DNA of 64,000 bases from Alterinioella nitratireducens (GTDB taxonomy: Bacteria > Pseudomonadota > Alphaproteobacteria > Rhodobacterales > Rhodobacteraceae): contig NZ_JABJVX010000009.1 in assembly GCF_013155465.1 (NCBI RefSeq), positions 52,240-116,239 on the forward strand, written 5' to 3'. The notes below the pieces were generated by a model. That model ran no database searches. It had not been told where the DNA came from and saw nothing but the letters and a program-made list of their open reading frames with translations. Below are positions 26,356 through 36,686 of the stretch, in pieces. Positions within the stretch are counted from its first letter, which is position 1; each line of letters begins with the position of its first letter. The position numbers and the translations under genes were made by a program.

Positions 26356-26380
26356 GGGGGCATGTGGCCAATTCGCCCCC
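26356..26380 (+). terminator. Hairpin in the riboswitch expression platform
   Basis: Stem GGGGGC (26356-26361) / GCCCCC (26375-26380), followed within 20 nt by TTTTCCCCTTTT. It lies between the aptamer and the DUF1636 start, so it could be the regulated terminator; the T tract is broken and control of translation is also possible. Confidence 0.45.
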
Positions 26381-26426
26381 GGCTGGCTTTTCCCCTTTTC
26401 CCGCATCGACCAAAGGGGGCCCGCGC

Positions 26427-26798
26427 ATGGCTCAGGTGACACTCACGGTCTGCACGACCTGCCGCAAGACGGTGGATGGCACCCGCGTGGCCGAGGAGCC
26501 GCGCCCGGGCCTGCGCCTCTATGAGGCCCTCCGCGCAGCCGACCTGCCCGACGGCGTGCGCGTGATCGGCAATGAATGCCTCTCCGCCTGCGACAATGGC
26601 TGCTCGCTGGTGCTCTCCGGCGGGCCGGAGCGCTGGACCTATATCTACAGCCATCTCGATCCCGACACCCATGTCGATGAGATCCTCAAGGGCGCCGCCG
26701 CCTATGCCGCCACCGATGACGGCATCGTCCCCTGGCGCGACCGTCCCGTCATCTTCCGCAAGCAGAGCCTTGCCCGTATCCCCCCGCAAAAGGACTGA
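26427..26798 (+). CDS. DUF1636 family metal-binding-like protein
   Basis: 123-residue protein of the DUF1636 family, often found with cobalamin genes. It has cysteine pairs CTTCRK near the N-terminus and CLSACDNGC in the middle, in a thioredoxin-like ferredoxin arrangement, suggesting a bound metal or Fe-S cluster. The ATG at 26427 has AAAGGGGG upstream. It is the first gene after the cobalamin riboswitch and is 4 nt from cobW. Confidence 0.85.
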   Translation: MAQVTLTVCTTCRKTVDGTRVAEEPRPGLRLYEALRAADLPDGVRVIGNECLSACDNGCSLVLSGGPERWTYIYSHLDPDTHVDEILKGAAAYAATDDGIVPWRDRPVIFRKQSLARIPPQKD

Positions 26799-26802
26799 GC
26801 CG

Positions 26803-27837
26803 ATGTCTGAGCTTTCCAAGATCCCCGTCACCGTCATCACCGGCTTTCTGGGCGCGGGCAAGACCACGCTCATCCGCCACCTGATGGCGAACCCGCAGGG
26901 CAAGCGTCTGGCGGTCCTGGTCAACGAATTCGGCACGGCGGGCGTCGATGGCGATATCCTGAAATCCTGCGCCGATGAAAACTGCCCCGAGAATAACATC
27001 GTGGAGCTTGCCAATGGCTGCATCTGCTGCACCGTGGCCGATGATTTCATCCCCACGATCCAGGCGCTGATGGCCCTGCCGGAGACGCCCGAGCACATCC
27101 TTATCGAGACGAGCGGTTTGGCCCTGCCCAAACCGCTGCTCAAGGCCTTCGACTGGCCCGCGATCCGCAGCCGCATCACCGTCGACGGCGTCATCGCGCT
27201 GGCCGATGCCGAGGCCGTGGCGGCGGGCCGCTTCGCCCCGGATGTGGACGCCGTGCAAAAGCAGCGTGAGGCCGATGACAGCCTCGATCACGACACACCG
27301 CTTGGCGAGGTGTTCGAGGATCAGATCTCCTGCGCCGATATCATCCTGCTCTCCAAGGCCGATCTGGCCGGCGCGGACGGGCTGGCCAAGGCGAAAGCCG
27401 TGATCGAAGCCGAGATGCCGCGCAAGGTGCCGCTGATCGCCATGACGGAAGGCGTCATCGACCCGCGCGTCGTGCTTGGCCTGGGCGCGGCGGCCGAGGA
27501 CGATCTGGATGCCCGCCCAAGCCATCATGACGGCGCGGATGACCATGAACATGACGATTTCGACAGCGTCGTGATCGAGCTGGATGAGGTAGAGAACCCC
27601 AAGGCGCTTGAGGCCGCGATCCTGCGGCTGGCGCGCGAGCAAGGGGCGCTCAGGGTCAAGGGGTATATCGCGGTGACAGGCAAACCGATGCGGATGTTGG
27701 TGCAAGCCGTGGGGGAGAGGTTGCGCACGCAGTATGACCGGCCCTGGGGCGAGACGCCCCGCCGCTCGCAGCTGGTGGTGATCGGCGAGCATGACAATAT
27801 CGACGCCGCAAGGATTCGCGCTGTTCTGGAGGGCTAG
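26803..27837 (+). CDS. cobW: CobW-type GTPase metallochaperone
   Basis: 344-residue P-loop GTPase of the COG0523 family, thought to supply cobalt to the CobN chelatase. Motifs visible are GFLGAGKTTLIRHLM (Walker A), the metal-binding GCICCTV after NELANG, and a His/Asp-rich segment SHHDGADDHEHDD before the C-terminal CobW domain. The ATG at 26803 is 4 nt after DUF1636. It is under the cobalamin riboswitch and followed by cobN. Confidence 0.94.
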   Translation: MSELSKIPVTVITGFLGAGKTTLIRHLMANPQGKRLAVLVNEFGTAGVDGDILKSCADENCPENNIVELANGCICCTVADDFIPTIQALMALPETPEHILIETSGLALPKPLLKAFDWPAIRSRITVDGVIALADAEAVAAGRFAPDVDAVQKQREADDSLDHDTPLGEVFEDQISCADIILLSKADLAGADGLAKAKAVIEAEMPRKVPLIAMTEGVIDPRVVLGLGAAAEDDLDARPSHHDGADDHEHDDFDSVVIELDEVENPKALEAAILRLAREQGALRVKGYIAVTGKPMRMLVQAVGERLRTQYDRPWGETPRRSQLVVIGEHDNIDAARIRAVLEG

Positions 27838-27869
27838 ATAGTGCCACACCGTTTGCCCCACGCGCCCAA

Positions 27870-27914
27870 AACGATGCGTCGACGCATCGTTGTCACCGGG
27901 CGTCGATGCCCGGT
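27870..27914 (+). repeat. 45-nt double-hairpin element, copy B
   Basis: A perfect 22-bp palindrome (arm AACGATGCG, centre TCGA) at 27870-27891, a 3-nt spacer, and a 7-bp stem ACCGGGC with loop GTCGAT at 27895-27914. Same architecture as copy A at 20221-20265, with different stem bases. It lies between cobW and cobN, which are otherwise 104 nt apart, and ends 27 nt before the cobN start. Confidence 0.85.
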
Positions 27915-27941
27915 CGCGCGCCAGGCGATGGGGCTGCGCTA

Positions 27942-30900
27942 ATGCACGTCGTCTTTCGCGAAAGCCATGGGTTGGAGGAGACCGACACGCCGCAGGATCT
28001 GGGCCAGAGCCCGGCCGATCTGGTGGTGCTGTCCTTCTCCGATTCCGACCTCGGGGCTTTCGCGGCAGGTTATCACCGGGCGCGAGCCAATGGGTTCGAC
28101 CCCACGCTGCGCCTGGCCAACCTGGTGGCGCTGAAACACCCCCTTTCGGTCGATACCTATGCCGAACAGACCCTGGCCGGGGCCAAGGCGGTCCTCGTCA
28201 AGCTTATCGGCGGCGAGAGCTACTGGCCCTACGGCCTGGCCACCCTGCGCGAGATCGCCGACACCACCGGAATGGCGCTGGCGGTGCTGCCCGCCGATGG
28301 CAGGCCGGATGCGCGGCTGGACGAGATCTCCACCCTGCCCGTCTCCACCCTGCGGCGGCTGCAGCATCTTTGCGACGCGGGCGGCGCGATTGCGGCCCAT
28401 GCGGCGCTGGCGCAGCTGGCACTGGCGGGCGGCATGTATTGCGGGCCGGTGATCGGTGAGAAGACCGTGCCGGATTTCGGGTATTACCACCCGGACACGG
28501 GCGCCACCCAGACCGCCCCCGCATCGGACCGGCCGCGCGTTCTCGTCAGTTTCTACCGCTCCTACCTGACCGCCGCCGATACCGAGCCGGTCGATGCCCT
28601 GATCCGCGCGCTTGAGGCCGGGGGCTTTGACGCCATCGGCCTCTTTGCCAATTCACTGAAGAACCCCGCCGCCGCCGACTGGATCCGCGCGCAGGCCGCC
28701 GACCACGCCCCGGCGGCCATCGTCAACGCCACCGCCTTTTCCGCGCAAGGTGCCGATGGCGCGCCTTCGCCGCTCAATGCCAGCGGCTGCCCGGTCTTCC
28801 AGGTCGCGCTGTCCACCGCGCGGCGCAAGGAATGGGTCCAGGCCGAGCGGGGGCTGTCGCCTGCCGATCTCGCCATGCATGTGGTGCTGCCCGAGGTCGA
28901 TGGCCGGATCTTCGCCGGTGTCGCCAGTTTCAAACAGCCGGGGCGCAAGGATCCCGAGCTGGAATACTCCCGCTTCGCCCACCGCGCCGATGCAGGGCGG
29001 ATCGCGGCGGTGGTGGCGCGTGTGGCCGCCTGGCACCGCCTTGCCACGACAGCGCCCGAGGAGAAACGCCTCGCCGTGGTTCTCTCGACCTATCCCGGCC
29101 GCGAATGGAACCTGGCCCATGCCGTCGGTCTGGATGCCTTGGCCTCGACCGACGCGTTGCTGAACGCGCTGGCGGAGGAGGGTCATGACACCGGCACCCG
29201 CCCCGATCTGGGCAAGGCCCTGCTGGACAGGTACATGTCCTGGCCCGTCGCGGAATACCGGGCGGCCCTCGCCCGTCTGCCGGACGCCATGCGCGAAGAC
29301 CTCAGCGCCGCCTGGGGCGCCCCGGAAACCGATCCGGCCTGCAAGGACGGCGCGTTCCACTTCGCTGCGCTGCAAAGCGGCAAGACCACCATCGCCCTGC
29401 AACCCGAACGCGGCGATGTGGCGGCCCGCGACGATGAGTACCACGACCTCGCCCGCACGCCCTGCCATGGCTATGTCGCCTTCTACCTGTGGCTGACCGC
29501 GCGCACCGACGCCCTCATCCATGTCGGCGCGCATGGCACGCTGGAATGGCTGCCGGGCAAATCCGTGGCCCTCAGCGACACCTGCTGGCCCGAGGCCCTG
29601 ACCGGCCCGCTTCCCGTGATCTACCCTTTCATCGTCAACGATCCCGGCGAGGCCGCGCAGGCCAAGCGCCGCGTCGGCGCGGTCACCATCGGCCACCTGC
29701 CGCCGCCCCTGGCCGAGACCACCCTGCCCGCGAACATGGGACGTCTCGAACATTTGCTTGACGAATACTCCACCGCCGACGGGCTGGACCCCGCCCGCCG
29801 CGACCGGCTGATCGAAGACATCCGCGACGAGGCGCGCGGCACGGGGGTCGAGTCCGATCTGGGGCTCGATGCCGCCGCCTGCCCGGCAGAGGCCATCACC
29901 CGCATCGACCGTTTCGTCTGCGACATCAAGGAAAGCCAGTATGGCGACGGGCTGCACATCTTCGGCACCGGCGATTGCGGGGCTGAGGAACGCGCCGGGT
30001 TGCGCGCCGCGCTGATGGGCCGGCTGGTCGCCCCCGGCCCCTCCGGCTCACCCTACCGGGGCCGTTCGGATGTGCTGCCCACCGGGCGCAACCTCTTCAC
30101 CACCGACCCGCGCGCCGTGCCGTCGCGCGCCGCCCATGCGCAAGGTGTGAAGCTGGCCGAGGAGCTTCTGCGCCGCCACCTGCAGGATAACGGCGATTGG
30201 CCGCGCGGTCTGGTCGTGGACCTCTGGGGCTCGGCCACGATGCGCACGGCGGGCGAGGAATTTGCCATGGCGCTGCATCTGGCGGGGCTGAAGCCGGTCT
30301 GGGACGAGGGATCGGAGCGCGTAAGCGGCTTCGAGGTGATCCCGCTGGCGCTGCTCGCACGCCCCCGGATCGACGTGACCTTGCGGGTCTCGGGCCTCTT
30401 CCGCGACGTGTTTCCAGGGTTGGCGCAGATGTTCGAGGCCGCCGCAAGCGCCCTGTCCGGGCGGGAAGAACCCGCTGAAGACAACCCCTACCTGACGCAA
30501 ACCCCACGCGTTTTCGGACCGAAACCGGGCCTCTACGGCGTCGGCATGACCGCCCATCTGGACGACTATTCCGACGCCGCGCGGCATGCGGCGGGCGAGG
30601 CCTGGCTTGCGGCCTCAAGCTTCGCCATCGACGCGCAAGGCGCGAGCCACGAGGCCCGCGCCGCGCTGGAGTCCCGCGTGAAATCCGCCGACAGCTTCGT
30701 CCACCTGCAAGACCTGCCCGAAACCGACCTGCTGATGGCCTCGGACAACGCCGCGCATGAGGCCGGGTTCGCCGCCGCCGTGGCGCGCCTGGGGGGGGAC
30801 AAACCTGCCCTCTACCACATGGACGCGACCCGCCCCGACGCGCCCAGGGCCCGCGACCTGACCGAGGAGATCGCCCGTGTCACCCGCGCCCGCGCGGCCA

Positions 30901-31193
30901 ATCCCGATTGGGCGACGGGGATGATGCGCCACGGCTTCCGGGGGGCGGCCGAGATCGCGGCGACGCTCGATCACCTCGCGGCCTTCGCGCATCTCGCCGC
31001 CGCCGTGCCGCCGCATCTCTTTGATCTCTATCATGACGCCACGCTTGGCCGCGACGACCTGGTGGCGTTCATGGAAGAGGCCAACCCGCGGGCGCTGGCC
31101 GCGCTGCGCGCGCGCTTTCAGGCATTGCATGAGGCGGGACTGTGGGCAACGCGGCGCAACTCCATCGCCGCCACGTTGCAGGTGGCGCAATGA
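27942..31193 (+). CDS. cobN: Cobaltochelatase subunit CobN
   Basis: 1,083-residue large subunit of the aerobic cobaltochelatase that inserts cobalt into hydrogenobyrinate a,c-diamide with CobS and CobT, neither of which is in this window. It is homologous to the magnesium chelatase H subunit; recognisable segments include [34 protein letters not shown] and [14 protein letters not shown]. It is shorter than the 1,275 residues of the Pseudomonas denitrificans enzyme. The ATG at 27942 begins [13 protein letters not shown]. Its stop overlaps the cobG start as ATGA. Confidence 0.95.
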   Translation: MHVVFRESHGLEETDTPQDLGQSPADLVVLSFSDSDLGAFAAGYHRARANGFDPTLRLANLVALKHPLSVDTYAEQTLAGAKAVLVKLIGGESYWPYGLATLREIADTTGMALAVLPADGRPDARLDEISTLPVSTLRRLQHLCDAGGAIAAHAALAQLALAGGMYCGPVIGEKTVPDFGYYHPDTGATQTAPASDRPRVLVSFYRSYLTAADTEPVDALIRALEAGGFDAIGLFANSLKNPAAADWIRAQAADHAPAAIVNATAFSAQGADGAPSPLNASGCPVFQVALSTARRKEWVQAERGLSPADLAMHVVLPEVDGRIFAGVASFKQPGRKDPELEYSRFAHRADAGRIAAVVARVAAWHRLATTAPEEKRLAVVLSTYPGREWNLAHAVGLDALASTDALLNALAEEGHDTGTRPDLGKALLDRYMSWPVAEYRAALARLPDAMREDLSAAWGAPETDPACKDGAFHFAALQSGKTTIALQPERGDVAARDDEYHDLARTPCHGYVAFYLWLTARTDALIHVGAHGTLEWLPGKSVALSDTCWPEALTGPLPVIYPFIVNDPGEAAQAKRRVGAVTIGHLPPPLAETTLPANMGRLEHLLDEYSTADGLDPARRDRLIEDIRDEARGTGVESDLGLDAAACPAEAITRIDRFVCDIKESQYGDGLHIFGTGDCGAEERAGLRAALMGRLVAPGPSGSPYRGRSDVLPTGRNLFTTDPRAVPSRAAHAQGVKLAEELLRRHLQDNGDWPRGLVVDLWGSATMRTAGEEFAMALHLAGLKPVWDEGSERVSGFEVIPLALLARPRIDVTLRVSGLFRDVFPGLAQMFEAAASALSGREEPAEDNPYLTQTPRVFGPKPGLYGVGMTAHLDDYSDAARHAAGEAWLAASSFAIDAQGASHEARAALESRVKSADSFVHLQDLPETDLLMASDNAAHEAGFAAAVARLGGDKPALYHMDATRPDAPRARDLTEEIARVTRARAANPDWATGMMRHGFRGAAEIAATLDHLAAFAHLAAAVPPHLFDLYHDATLGRDDLVAFMEEANPRALAALRARFQALHEAGLWATRRNSIAATLQVAQ

Positions 31194-32341
31194 GCGCGCC
31201 GGTCGTGCGCGGCTGGTGCCCCGGCGCGCTGCGTCCGATGATGTCGGGCGACGGGCTGGTGGTGCGGCTGCGCGCGCCCTTGGGGCGCTTCTCGCCCCGG
31301 CAGGCGGCAGGCGTGGCGGAATTGTCGCGCCTTTATGGCAACGGGCTGCTGGACCTGTCGGCGCGAGCCAATCTGCAAATCCGTGGCGTGGCGGAGGCCG
31401 ATCACGCCGCGCTGATAGAGCGGCTGGCCACACTCGGGCTGGTCGATGAGGACGCCGAGACCGAGGCACGCCGCAATGTCGTGGTGCAGCCGTTCTGGCA
31501 GGCGGGCGATGAGACCGCGCGCATATCGCAGGCGCTGAACGACGCGCTGCGCGGCACGAGCGCACCGCAGACCCCCGGCAAATTCGGTTACGCGGTGGAT
31601 TGCGGCGCATTGCCCTTTTTGCGAAACATCTCTGCCGATATCCGCATCGAACGCGCTGAGGGCGGGATGATCTGCCGTGCCGATGGAGCTGACACCGGGG
31701 CGCGCGTGACGGACGAAACAGCGGCAGAGGTCGCCTTGGACCTTGCCGACTGGTTCCTGGAGACAGGCGGCGCGCCCGAGGGGCGGGGCCGAATGGCGGC
31801 GCATCTGAAACGCACGCCGCTGCCGGAAAACTTCCGTCAAATCAATTCCATGCCGGAGACTTCTCAAGCCCCCACACCCGGCACAACCCCGCAAGGCCGC
31901 CTCGTCGCGCTTGAATTCGGCCAGATCGGCGCGGCGACCCTCGCGGCCCTTTCCACCATCGCCCCGCTCCGCCTGACACCCTGGCGGATGCTGCTGCTGG
32001 AGGGCACTGATCACGCCCCCGACCTGCCCGGCCTGATCCATGACGCGGCCGATCCGCGCCTCCGCATCCATGTCTGCACCGGCGCGCCGGGATGCCCGCA
32101 GGGGCTGTCTGAAACCCGCCCCCTCGCCCGCGCCCTCGCCCCACATCTGTCCGCCGATCAGCGCCTGCATATCTCGGGCTGCGCAAAGGGCTGCGCCCAT
32201 CCCGGCGCCACGCCGCTGACCCTGACCGCGACCGCGCCGGAGCGGTTCGACCTGATCCGCAATGGCCGCGCGGGCACCCCCCCCGATGCCCGCGATCTCA
32301 CCCCAGATGCCCTCACGAAAGCCCTGCAAGATGCCCCATAG
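31190..32341 (+). CDS. cobG: Precorrin-3B synthase
   Basis: 383-residue oxygen-dependent hydroxylase/lactonase that makes precorrin-3B and marks the aerobic route. It is a sulfite/nitrite-reductase-like protein: [10 protein letters not shown] and [11 protein letters not shown] carry four cysteines able to bind a 4Fe-4S cluster. The start overlaps cobN by ATGA and its end overlaps cobH by 11 nt. Confidence 0.93.
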   Translation: MSAPVVRGWCPGALRPMMSGDGLVVRLRAPLGRFSPRQAAGVAELSRLYGNGLLDLSARANLQIRGVAEADHAALIERLATLGLVDEDAETEARRNVVVQPFWQAGDETARISQALNDALRGTSAPQTPGKFGYAVDCGALPFLRNISADIRIERAEGGMICRADGADTGARVTDETAAEVALDLADWFLETGGAPEGRGRMAAHLKRTPLPENFRQINSMPETSQAPTPGTTPQGRLVALEFGQIGAATLAALSTIAPLRLTPWRMLLLEGTDHAPDLPGLIHDAADPRLRIHVCTGAPGCPQGLSETRPLARALAPHLSADQRLHISGCAKGCAHPGATPLTLTATAPERFDLIRNGRAGTPPDARDLTPDALTKALQDAP

Positions 32342-32960
32342 CTACGAGACCAACGGTGCCGCGATCTACGAGGAGAGCTTTCGCACCATCCGCGCCGAGG
32401 CCGACCTCGCCCGGTTCGGACCCGATGAGGAAGGCGTCGTCGTGCGCATGATCCACGCGGCGGGTCTGGTCGGGCTGGAACGCGACGTGCAGTTTTCCCC
32501 CGGCATGGCGACCGCTGCCCGCAAGGCGCTGGCGGATGGCGCGCCGATCCTCTGCGATGCCTATATGGTCAGCGAAGGGATCACCCGGCCACGGCTGCCC
32601 GCGAAGAACGAGGTGATCTGCACCCTGCGCGACCCCCGCGTGCCGGATATGGCAAAGGAGATGTCGAACACGCGCTCCGCTGCCGCGCTGGAGCTGTGGC
32701 GGCCACATCTGGCGGGCGCGCTGGTCGCCATTGGCAACGCGCCCACGGCGCTGTTTCACCTGCTCAACATGCTCGAAGACCCCGCCTGCCCGCGCCCCGC
32801 CGCGATCATCGGTTGCCCGGTCGGCTTTGTCGGCGCTGCGGAGTCGAAAGACGCGCTGATGGCCGATCTGCCGGTGCCCGCGATGATCGTGCGCGGGCGG
32901 CTTGGCGGCTCGGCGATCACGGTCGCGGCCGTGAACGCCCTGGCGTCGAAGGCGGAATGA
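32331..32960 (+). CDS. cobH: Precorrin-8X methylmutase
   Basis: 209-residue enzyme moving the C-11 methyl to C-12 to form hydrogenobyrinate. It has the conserved [14 protein letters not shown] start, [13 protein letters not shown] with the catalytic histidine, [12 protein letters not shown] and [17 protein letters not shown]. Length matches CobH (about 210). It overlaps cobG by 11 nt and cobI by 4 nt. Confidence 0.96.
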   Translation: MPHSYETNGAAIYEESFRTIRAEADLARFGPDEEGVVVRMIHAAGLVGLERDVQFSPGMATAARKALADGAPILCDAYMVSEGITRPRLPAKNEVICTLRDPRVPDMAKEMSNTRSAAALELWRPHLAGALVAIGNAPTALFHLLNMLEDPACPRPAAIIGCPVGFVGAAESKDALMADLPVPAMIVRGRLGGSAITVAAVNALASKAE

Positions 32961-33676
32961 TGGGCAAGGTGATCTGCACCGGCCTCGGCCCCGGCGACCC
33001 CGAGTTGATGAGCGTGCGCTCGGACCGCCTGATCCGGGGGGCGCGCCATGTCGCCTATTTCCGCAAGGCGGGCCGCAAGGGGCAGGCACGCCAGATCGTC
33101 GAGGGCATGCTGCGCGAGGATGTCACCGAACACGCGATGGAATACCCGGTAACAACCGAGATTGCCGTCAGCGACCCCGAATACAACCGCATCCTCTCCG
33201 CCTTCTACGCGGATTGGGCCGACCGGCTTGAGGCGCTGGCCGCTGAGGCGGACGTGGTCGTGCTCTGCGAGGGCGACCCGTTTTTCTACGGCTCCTTCAT
33301 GCACCTGCACAGCCGGTTGCAAACCCGCGTCGAGGTCGAGATCGTCCCCGGCATCACCGGCATGTCGGGCTGCTGGACCGCGACGGATCTGCCGATCACC
33401 TGGGGCGATGACGTGATGACCGTGGCGATGGCGACCCTGCCCGAGGCGGAACTGGCGCGGCGGCTCAAGGATACCGACGCCGCCGTCGTGATGAAGATCG
33501 GGCGCAACCTCGGGAAACTGAAACGCGCGCTGGAGACCGCCGGACGGCTCGACGATGCCTGGCTGGTCGAACGCGGCACGATGCCGGCACAATCCGTGCA
33601 GAAGCTGTGCGATTTCAATGGCGAGGCCCCCTATTTCGCCATTTGCCTGCTGCACGGGAAAGGGCGCAGGCCATGA
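32957..33676 (+). CDS. cobI: Precorrin-2 C20-methyltransferase
   Basis: 239-residue SAM-dependent corrin methyltransferase. It has the family N-terminal GLGPGDPELMSVRSDRL, the LCEGDPFFYGSFMHL loop and VPGITGMSGCWT. Two adjacent ATG codons, 32957 and 32960, could start it; the first overlaps the cobH stop (ATGA). The next gene cobJ starts within its stop. Confidence 0.95.
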   Translation: MMGKVICTGLGPGDPELMSVRSDRLIRGARHVAYFRKAGRKGQARQIVEGMLREDVTEHAMEYPVTTEIAVSDPEYNRILSAFYADWADRLEALAAEADVVVLCEGDPFFYGSFMHLHSRLQTRVEVEIVPGITGMSGCWTATDLPITWGDDVMTVAMATLPEAELARRLKDTDAAVVMKIGRNLGKLKRALETAGRLDDAWLVERGTMPAQSVQKLCDFNGEAPYFAICLLHGKGRRP

Positions 33677-34410
33677 CCGGGTGGGTGGCGGTTGGAGGGC
33701 TCGGCCCCGGGCGCAATGACCTCGTGACGCCCGAGGTGCAGGCAGCCCTTGGCGAGGCCACCGATATTGTCGGCTACATCCCCTATGTTCGTCGGGTTGC
33801 CAACCGCCCCGGCCTCACGAAACACGAAAGTGACAACCGGCTGGAGCTGGACCGCGCCGCCCATGCCTTGCAAATGGCCGCAGAGGGCGCGCGCGTCGTT
33901 GTCGTCTCCTCGGGTGATCCCGGCGTCTTCGCCATGGCCTCGGCCCTGTTCGAGGCGCTGGAGGCTGGCCCGCGCGACTGGCTGGACCTCGATATCCGCA
34001 TCCTGCCCGGCATCACCGCGATGCTGGCCGCCGCCGCGCGTCTCGGTGCGCCTTTGGGGCACGACTTCGCGGCGATCAACCTCAGCGACAACCTCAAGCC
34101 GTGGTCGCTGATCGAGACACGACTGCGCGCGGCGGGCGAGGCCGGGTTCGCAATGGCCTTCTACAACCCACGCTCCAGGTCACGCCCGCATCAGTTCGCC
34201 CGCGCGCTGGAAATCCTGCGCGAGGCCTGCGGCGGCGAGACGCTGATTTCCTTCGCCCGCGCGGTCAGCACGCAAGAGGAGAGCATCACCACCGTCCCGC
34301 TGAACGAGGCGACGCAAGAGATGGCCGACATGCGCACCATGGTGATCGTCGGCAACCGCGACACGCGCCGCATCGGGCGCTTTGTCTACACGCCCCGGTC
34401 GGCCCCATGA
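33673..34410 (+). CDS. cobJ: Precorrin-3B C17-methyltransferase
   Basis: 245-residue SAM-dependent methyltransferase catalysing C-17 methylation with ring contraction. Motifs are VGGLGPGRNDLVTPEV, SSGDPGVFAMASALFE and ILPGITAMLAAAARLGAPLG, with AFYNPRSRSRP typical of CobJ. The ATG at 33673 overlaps the cobI stop. Its 3' end overlaps the convergent cobK gene by 25 nt. Confidence 0.95.
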   Translation: MTGWVAVGGLGPGRNDLVTPEVQAALGEATDIVGYIPYVRRVANRPGLTKHESDNRLELDRAAHALQMAAEGARVVVVSSGDPGVFAMASALFEALEAGPRDWLDLDIRILPGITAMLAAAARLGAPLGHDFAAINLSDNLKPWSLIETRLRAAGEAGFAMAFYNPRSRSRPHQFARALEILREACGGETLISFARAVSTQEESITTVPLNEATQEMADMRTMVIVGNRDTRRIGRFVYTPRSAP

Positions 34411-35135
34411 TCGAGCCAGTCCAGCACCGCGCCGACGCTGTCCAGCACCCGCCGCGCGGGGGTGGCGGGCCGGTCGATCATCACCACCGGCAGGGCCAAT
34501 GCACGCGCCGCCGTCAGCTTGGCCTCGGCCCCCGCCCCGCCGCTGTTCTTGGCCACGATATGGGTGATGCCATGCGCCTCCATCAGGGCTTCGTCGCTGG
34601 CTACGTCGAAGGGTCCGCGCGCGATCTCGATGGCGCAATCGGGGAAGGGCAAGGGCGTTTCCGGCGGATCGACCAGGCGCAGGAGGTAGAAATTTCCGGG
34701 CTTGGCGGTGAAGCCGTCGACATGCTGTTTGCCGATGGCCAGGAACACCCGCGCGCCGGAATCGGGCAGCGCCGCCACCGCGCCGGCAATATCGGGAACG
34801 CGGGTCCAATCGTCGCCCTTGCCCGCCCGCCATTCGGGCCGCTCCAGCGCCGCCAGGGCGACCCCGGCCCGGTCACAGGCCGCTATGGCATTGGCGCTCA
34901 TCCCCGCGGCAAAGGGATGGGTCGCATCGACGACATGGGTGATGGCCTCGGCCCGCAGATACTCCACCAGCCCCGCGACCCCGCCAAATCCCCCCACCCG
35001 CGTGGGCAGCGGCTGCGCCACGGGAGTGCCGGTGCGCCCGGCATAGGAGAAGATCGCGTCATCCCCCCGTTCGGCCAAGGCGCGCGCCAGCGCCGAGGCC
35101 TCGGATGTGCCGCCGAGCAGAAGGATGCGTGTCAT
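34386..35135 (-). CDS. cobK: Precorrin-6A reductase
   Basis: 249-residue NADPH-dependent reductase, with ILLLGGTSEASALARAL at the N-terminus, VDATHPFAAGMSANAIAAC and ITHIVAKNSGGAG. It is the only inverted gene in the cob run: it converges on cobJ with a 25-nt overlap, and its start codon (35135-35133) overlaps the cobL start codon (35134-35136) on the other strand. It therefore needs its own promoter, which must lie inside cobL. Confidence 0.95.
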   Translation of the reverse strand: MTRILLLGGTSEASALARALAERGDDAIFSYAGRTGTPVAQPLPTRVGGFGGVAGLVEYLRAEAITHVVDATHPFAAGMSANAIAACDRAGVALAALERPEWRAGKGDDWTRVPDIAGAVAALPDSGARVFLAIGKQHVDGFTAKPGNFYLLRLVDPPETPLPFPDCAIEIARGPFDVASDEALMEAHGITHIVAKNSGGAGAEAKLTAARALALPVVMIDRPATPARRVLDSVGAVLDWLDHGADRGV

Positions 35136-36321
35136 GGCTGACCCCTGGCTGACCATCATCGGATTGGGCGAGGATGGCCTGAATGGCCTGCCGCCCGCAA
35201 GCCGTGCCGCGCTGGACGCGGCCGAGATCGTCTTCGGCGCGCCGCGTCATCTGCAATTGGCGGAGGTCGGGGATCGGGGCCGCGCCTGGCCGGTGCCCTT
35301 CGACATTGCGCCGGTGCTGGCGGAACGGGGCCGCAAGGTCGCCGTGCTGGCCTCGGGCGATCCGTTCTGGCATGGCGCTGGCGGGTCGTTGGCGGGGCAA
35401 CTGTCGCCGGATGACTACATCACCCACCCCGCGCCGTCCTGCTTTTCGCTGGCCGCTGCCGCGATGGGGTGGCGAATCGAGGGGGTGCTCTGCCTCGGCC
35501 TGCACGCCGCGCCGTTCACCCGGCTGACCCCGGTTCTGGCGAAGGGCGTGCGCGTTCTCTGCACCCTGCGCGACGGCGCGGCGGTCGGCGATCTGTCGGC
35601 GTGGCTGACCGGACAGGGGTTCGGCCCCTCACGCCTCACCGTGTTGGAGGCGCTCGGCGGGCCGCGCCAGCGTATCCGCGAAACCACGGCGGCGGGGGGC
35701 GACATCGGCGACATTGCCCATCCCGTCTTACTGGCGATCGAGGCCGACGGCGCGCCGGGACTGCCGCGCGCTTCGGGCCTGCCCGACGACCTCTTCACCC
35801 ATGATGGCCAGATCACCAAGCGGCCCGTGCGGGCACTGACCCTTTCGGCACTTGCCCCCCGTCCCGGCACCCACCTCTGGGATCTCGGCGCCGGGTCGGG
35901 CTCCATCTCGGTCGAGTTCTGCCTCGCCGCCCCCGGTGCGACCGCCAGCGCCATTGAGGCCCGCGCCGACCGGGCCGCGACTATCCGCGACAACGCGGCG
36001 CGGTTCGGGCTGGAGCATCGCATCTCGGTGACGGAAGGACGGACGCCGGACGCGCTGACCGGCCTGCCCGCGCCCGATGTGGTCTTCATCGGCGGTGGCG
36101 CGTCCGAGGCGCTTTTGCAGGCCCTGTGGGACAGGATACCGCAAGGAGCGCGGCTGGTCGTCAACGCGGTGACGCTGGAGACCGAGGCCCTGCTGATGGC
36201 GTGGCACGGCGCGAAGGGCGGGCATCTGCTGCGCGTGGAACTGGCCGAGGCCGCGCCGCTTGGCACGATGCGCGGATGGGACCGCGCGCGCCCCGTCATT
36301 CAATGGAGCGTGACGCGATGA
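35134..36321 (+). CDS. cobL: Precorrin-6Y C5,15-methyltransferase (decarboxylating)
   Basis: 395-residue fusion of a CbiE-type methyltransferase (about 1-195; IIGLGEDGLNGLPPASRAAL) and a CbiT-type methyltransferase/decarboxylase (about 205-395; HLWDLGAGSGSISVEFCLA as the SAM-binding motif). It methylates C-5 and C-15 and decarboxylates the C-12 acetate. The ATG at 35134 overlaps the cobK start on the opposite strand and has AGAAGGA upstream. It overlaps cobE by ATGA. Confidence 0.95.
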   Translation: MADPWLTIIGLGEDGLNGLPPASRAALDAAEIVFGAPRHLQLAEVGDRGRAWPVPFDIAPVLAERGRKVAVLASGDPFWHGAGGSLAGQLSPDDYITHPAPSCFSLAAAAMGWRIEGVLCLGLHAAPFTRLTPVLAKGVRVLCTLRDGAAVGDLSAWLTGQGFGPSRLTVLEALGGPRQRIRETTAAGGDIGDIAHPVLLAIEADGAPGLPRASGLPDDLFTHDGQITKRPVRALTLSALAPRPGTHLWDLGAGSGSISVEFCLAAPGATASAIEARADRAATIRDNAARFGLEHRISVTEGRTPDALTGLPAPDVVFIGGGASEALLQALWDRIPQGARLVVNAVTLETEALLMAWHGAKGGHLLRVELAEAAPLGTMRGWDRARPVIQWSVTR

Positions 36322-36686
36322 TCGTGGCAGGCATAGGCTTGCGGGCGGCGGCCACGGCCGAGGCGCTGGATGCGGCCTTGACCGCCACGGGCCAAGCCCC
36401 GGACACGCTGGCCTGCCTTGAGACCAAGGCCACGCCCGCGCTGCGCGACATGGCCCGCGCCCGCGCCCTGCCCCTCACGCTTCTGACCGAGGCCGAGATC
36501 GCCGGGATCGAGACGCCCACGCGCTCCGCCCGCATCCTCGCCCGCTTTGCCACCGGCAGCGTCGCAGAGGCGGCGGCCCTTGCGGCACTGCGCAAAACCG
36601 GCCATGAGGCACGGATCATCGCGCCCCGCGTGACTTCGCCCTGCGGCAGGGTCACGGTGGCATTGGCACAAGGGAGGCCGATATGA
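36318..36686 (+). CDS. cobE: CobE protein (CbiG C-terminal-like)
   Basis: 122-residue protein similar to the C-terminal part of CbiG, beginning [20 protein letters not shown] and containing [16 protein letters not shown]. In aerobic producers CobE is needed for efficient synthesis but its chemistry is not settled. It overlaps cobL upstream and cobM downstream, both by ATGA. Confidence 0.9.
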   Translation: MIVAGIGLRAAATAEALDAALTATGQAPDTLACLETKATPALRDMARARALPLTLLTEAEIAGIETPTRSARILARFATGSVAEAAALAALRKTGHEARIIAPRVTSPCGRVTVALAQGRPI

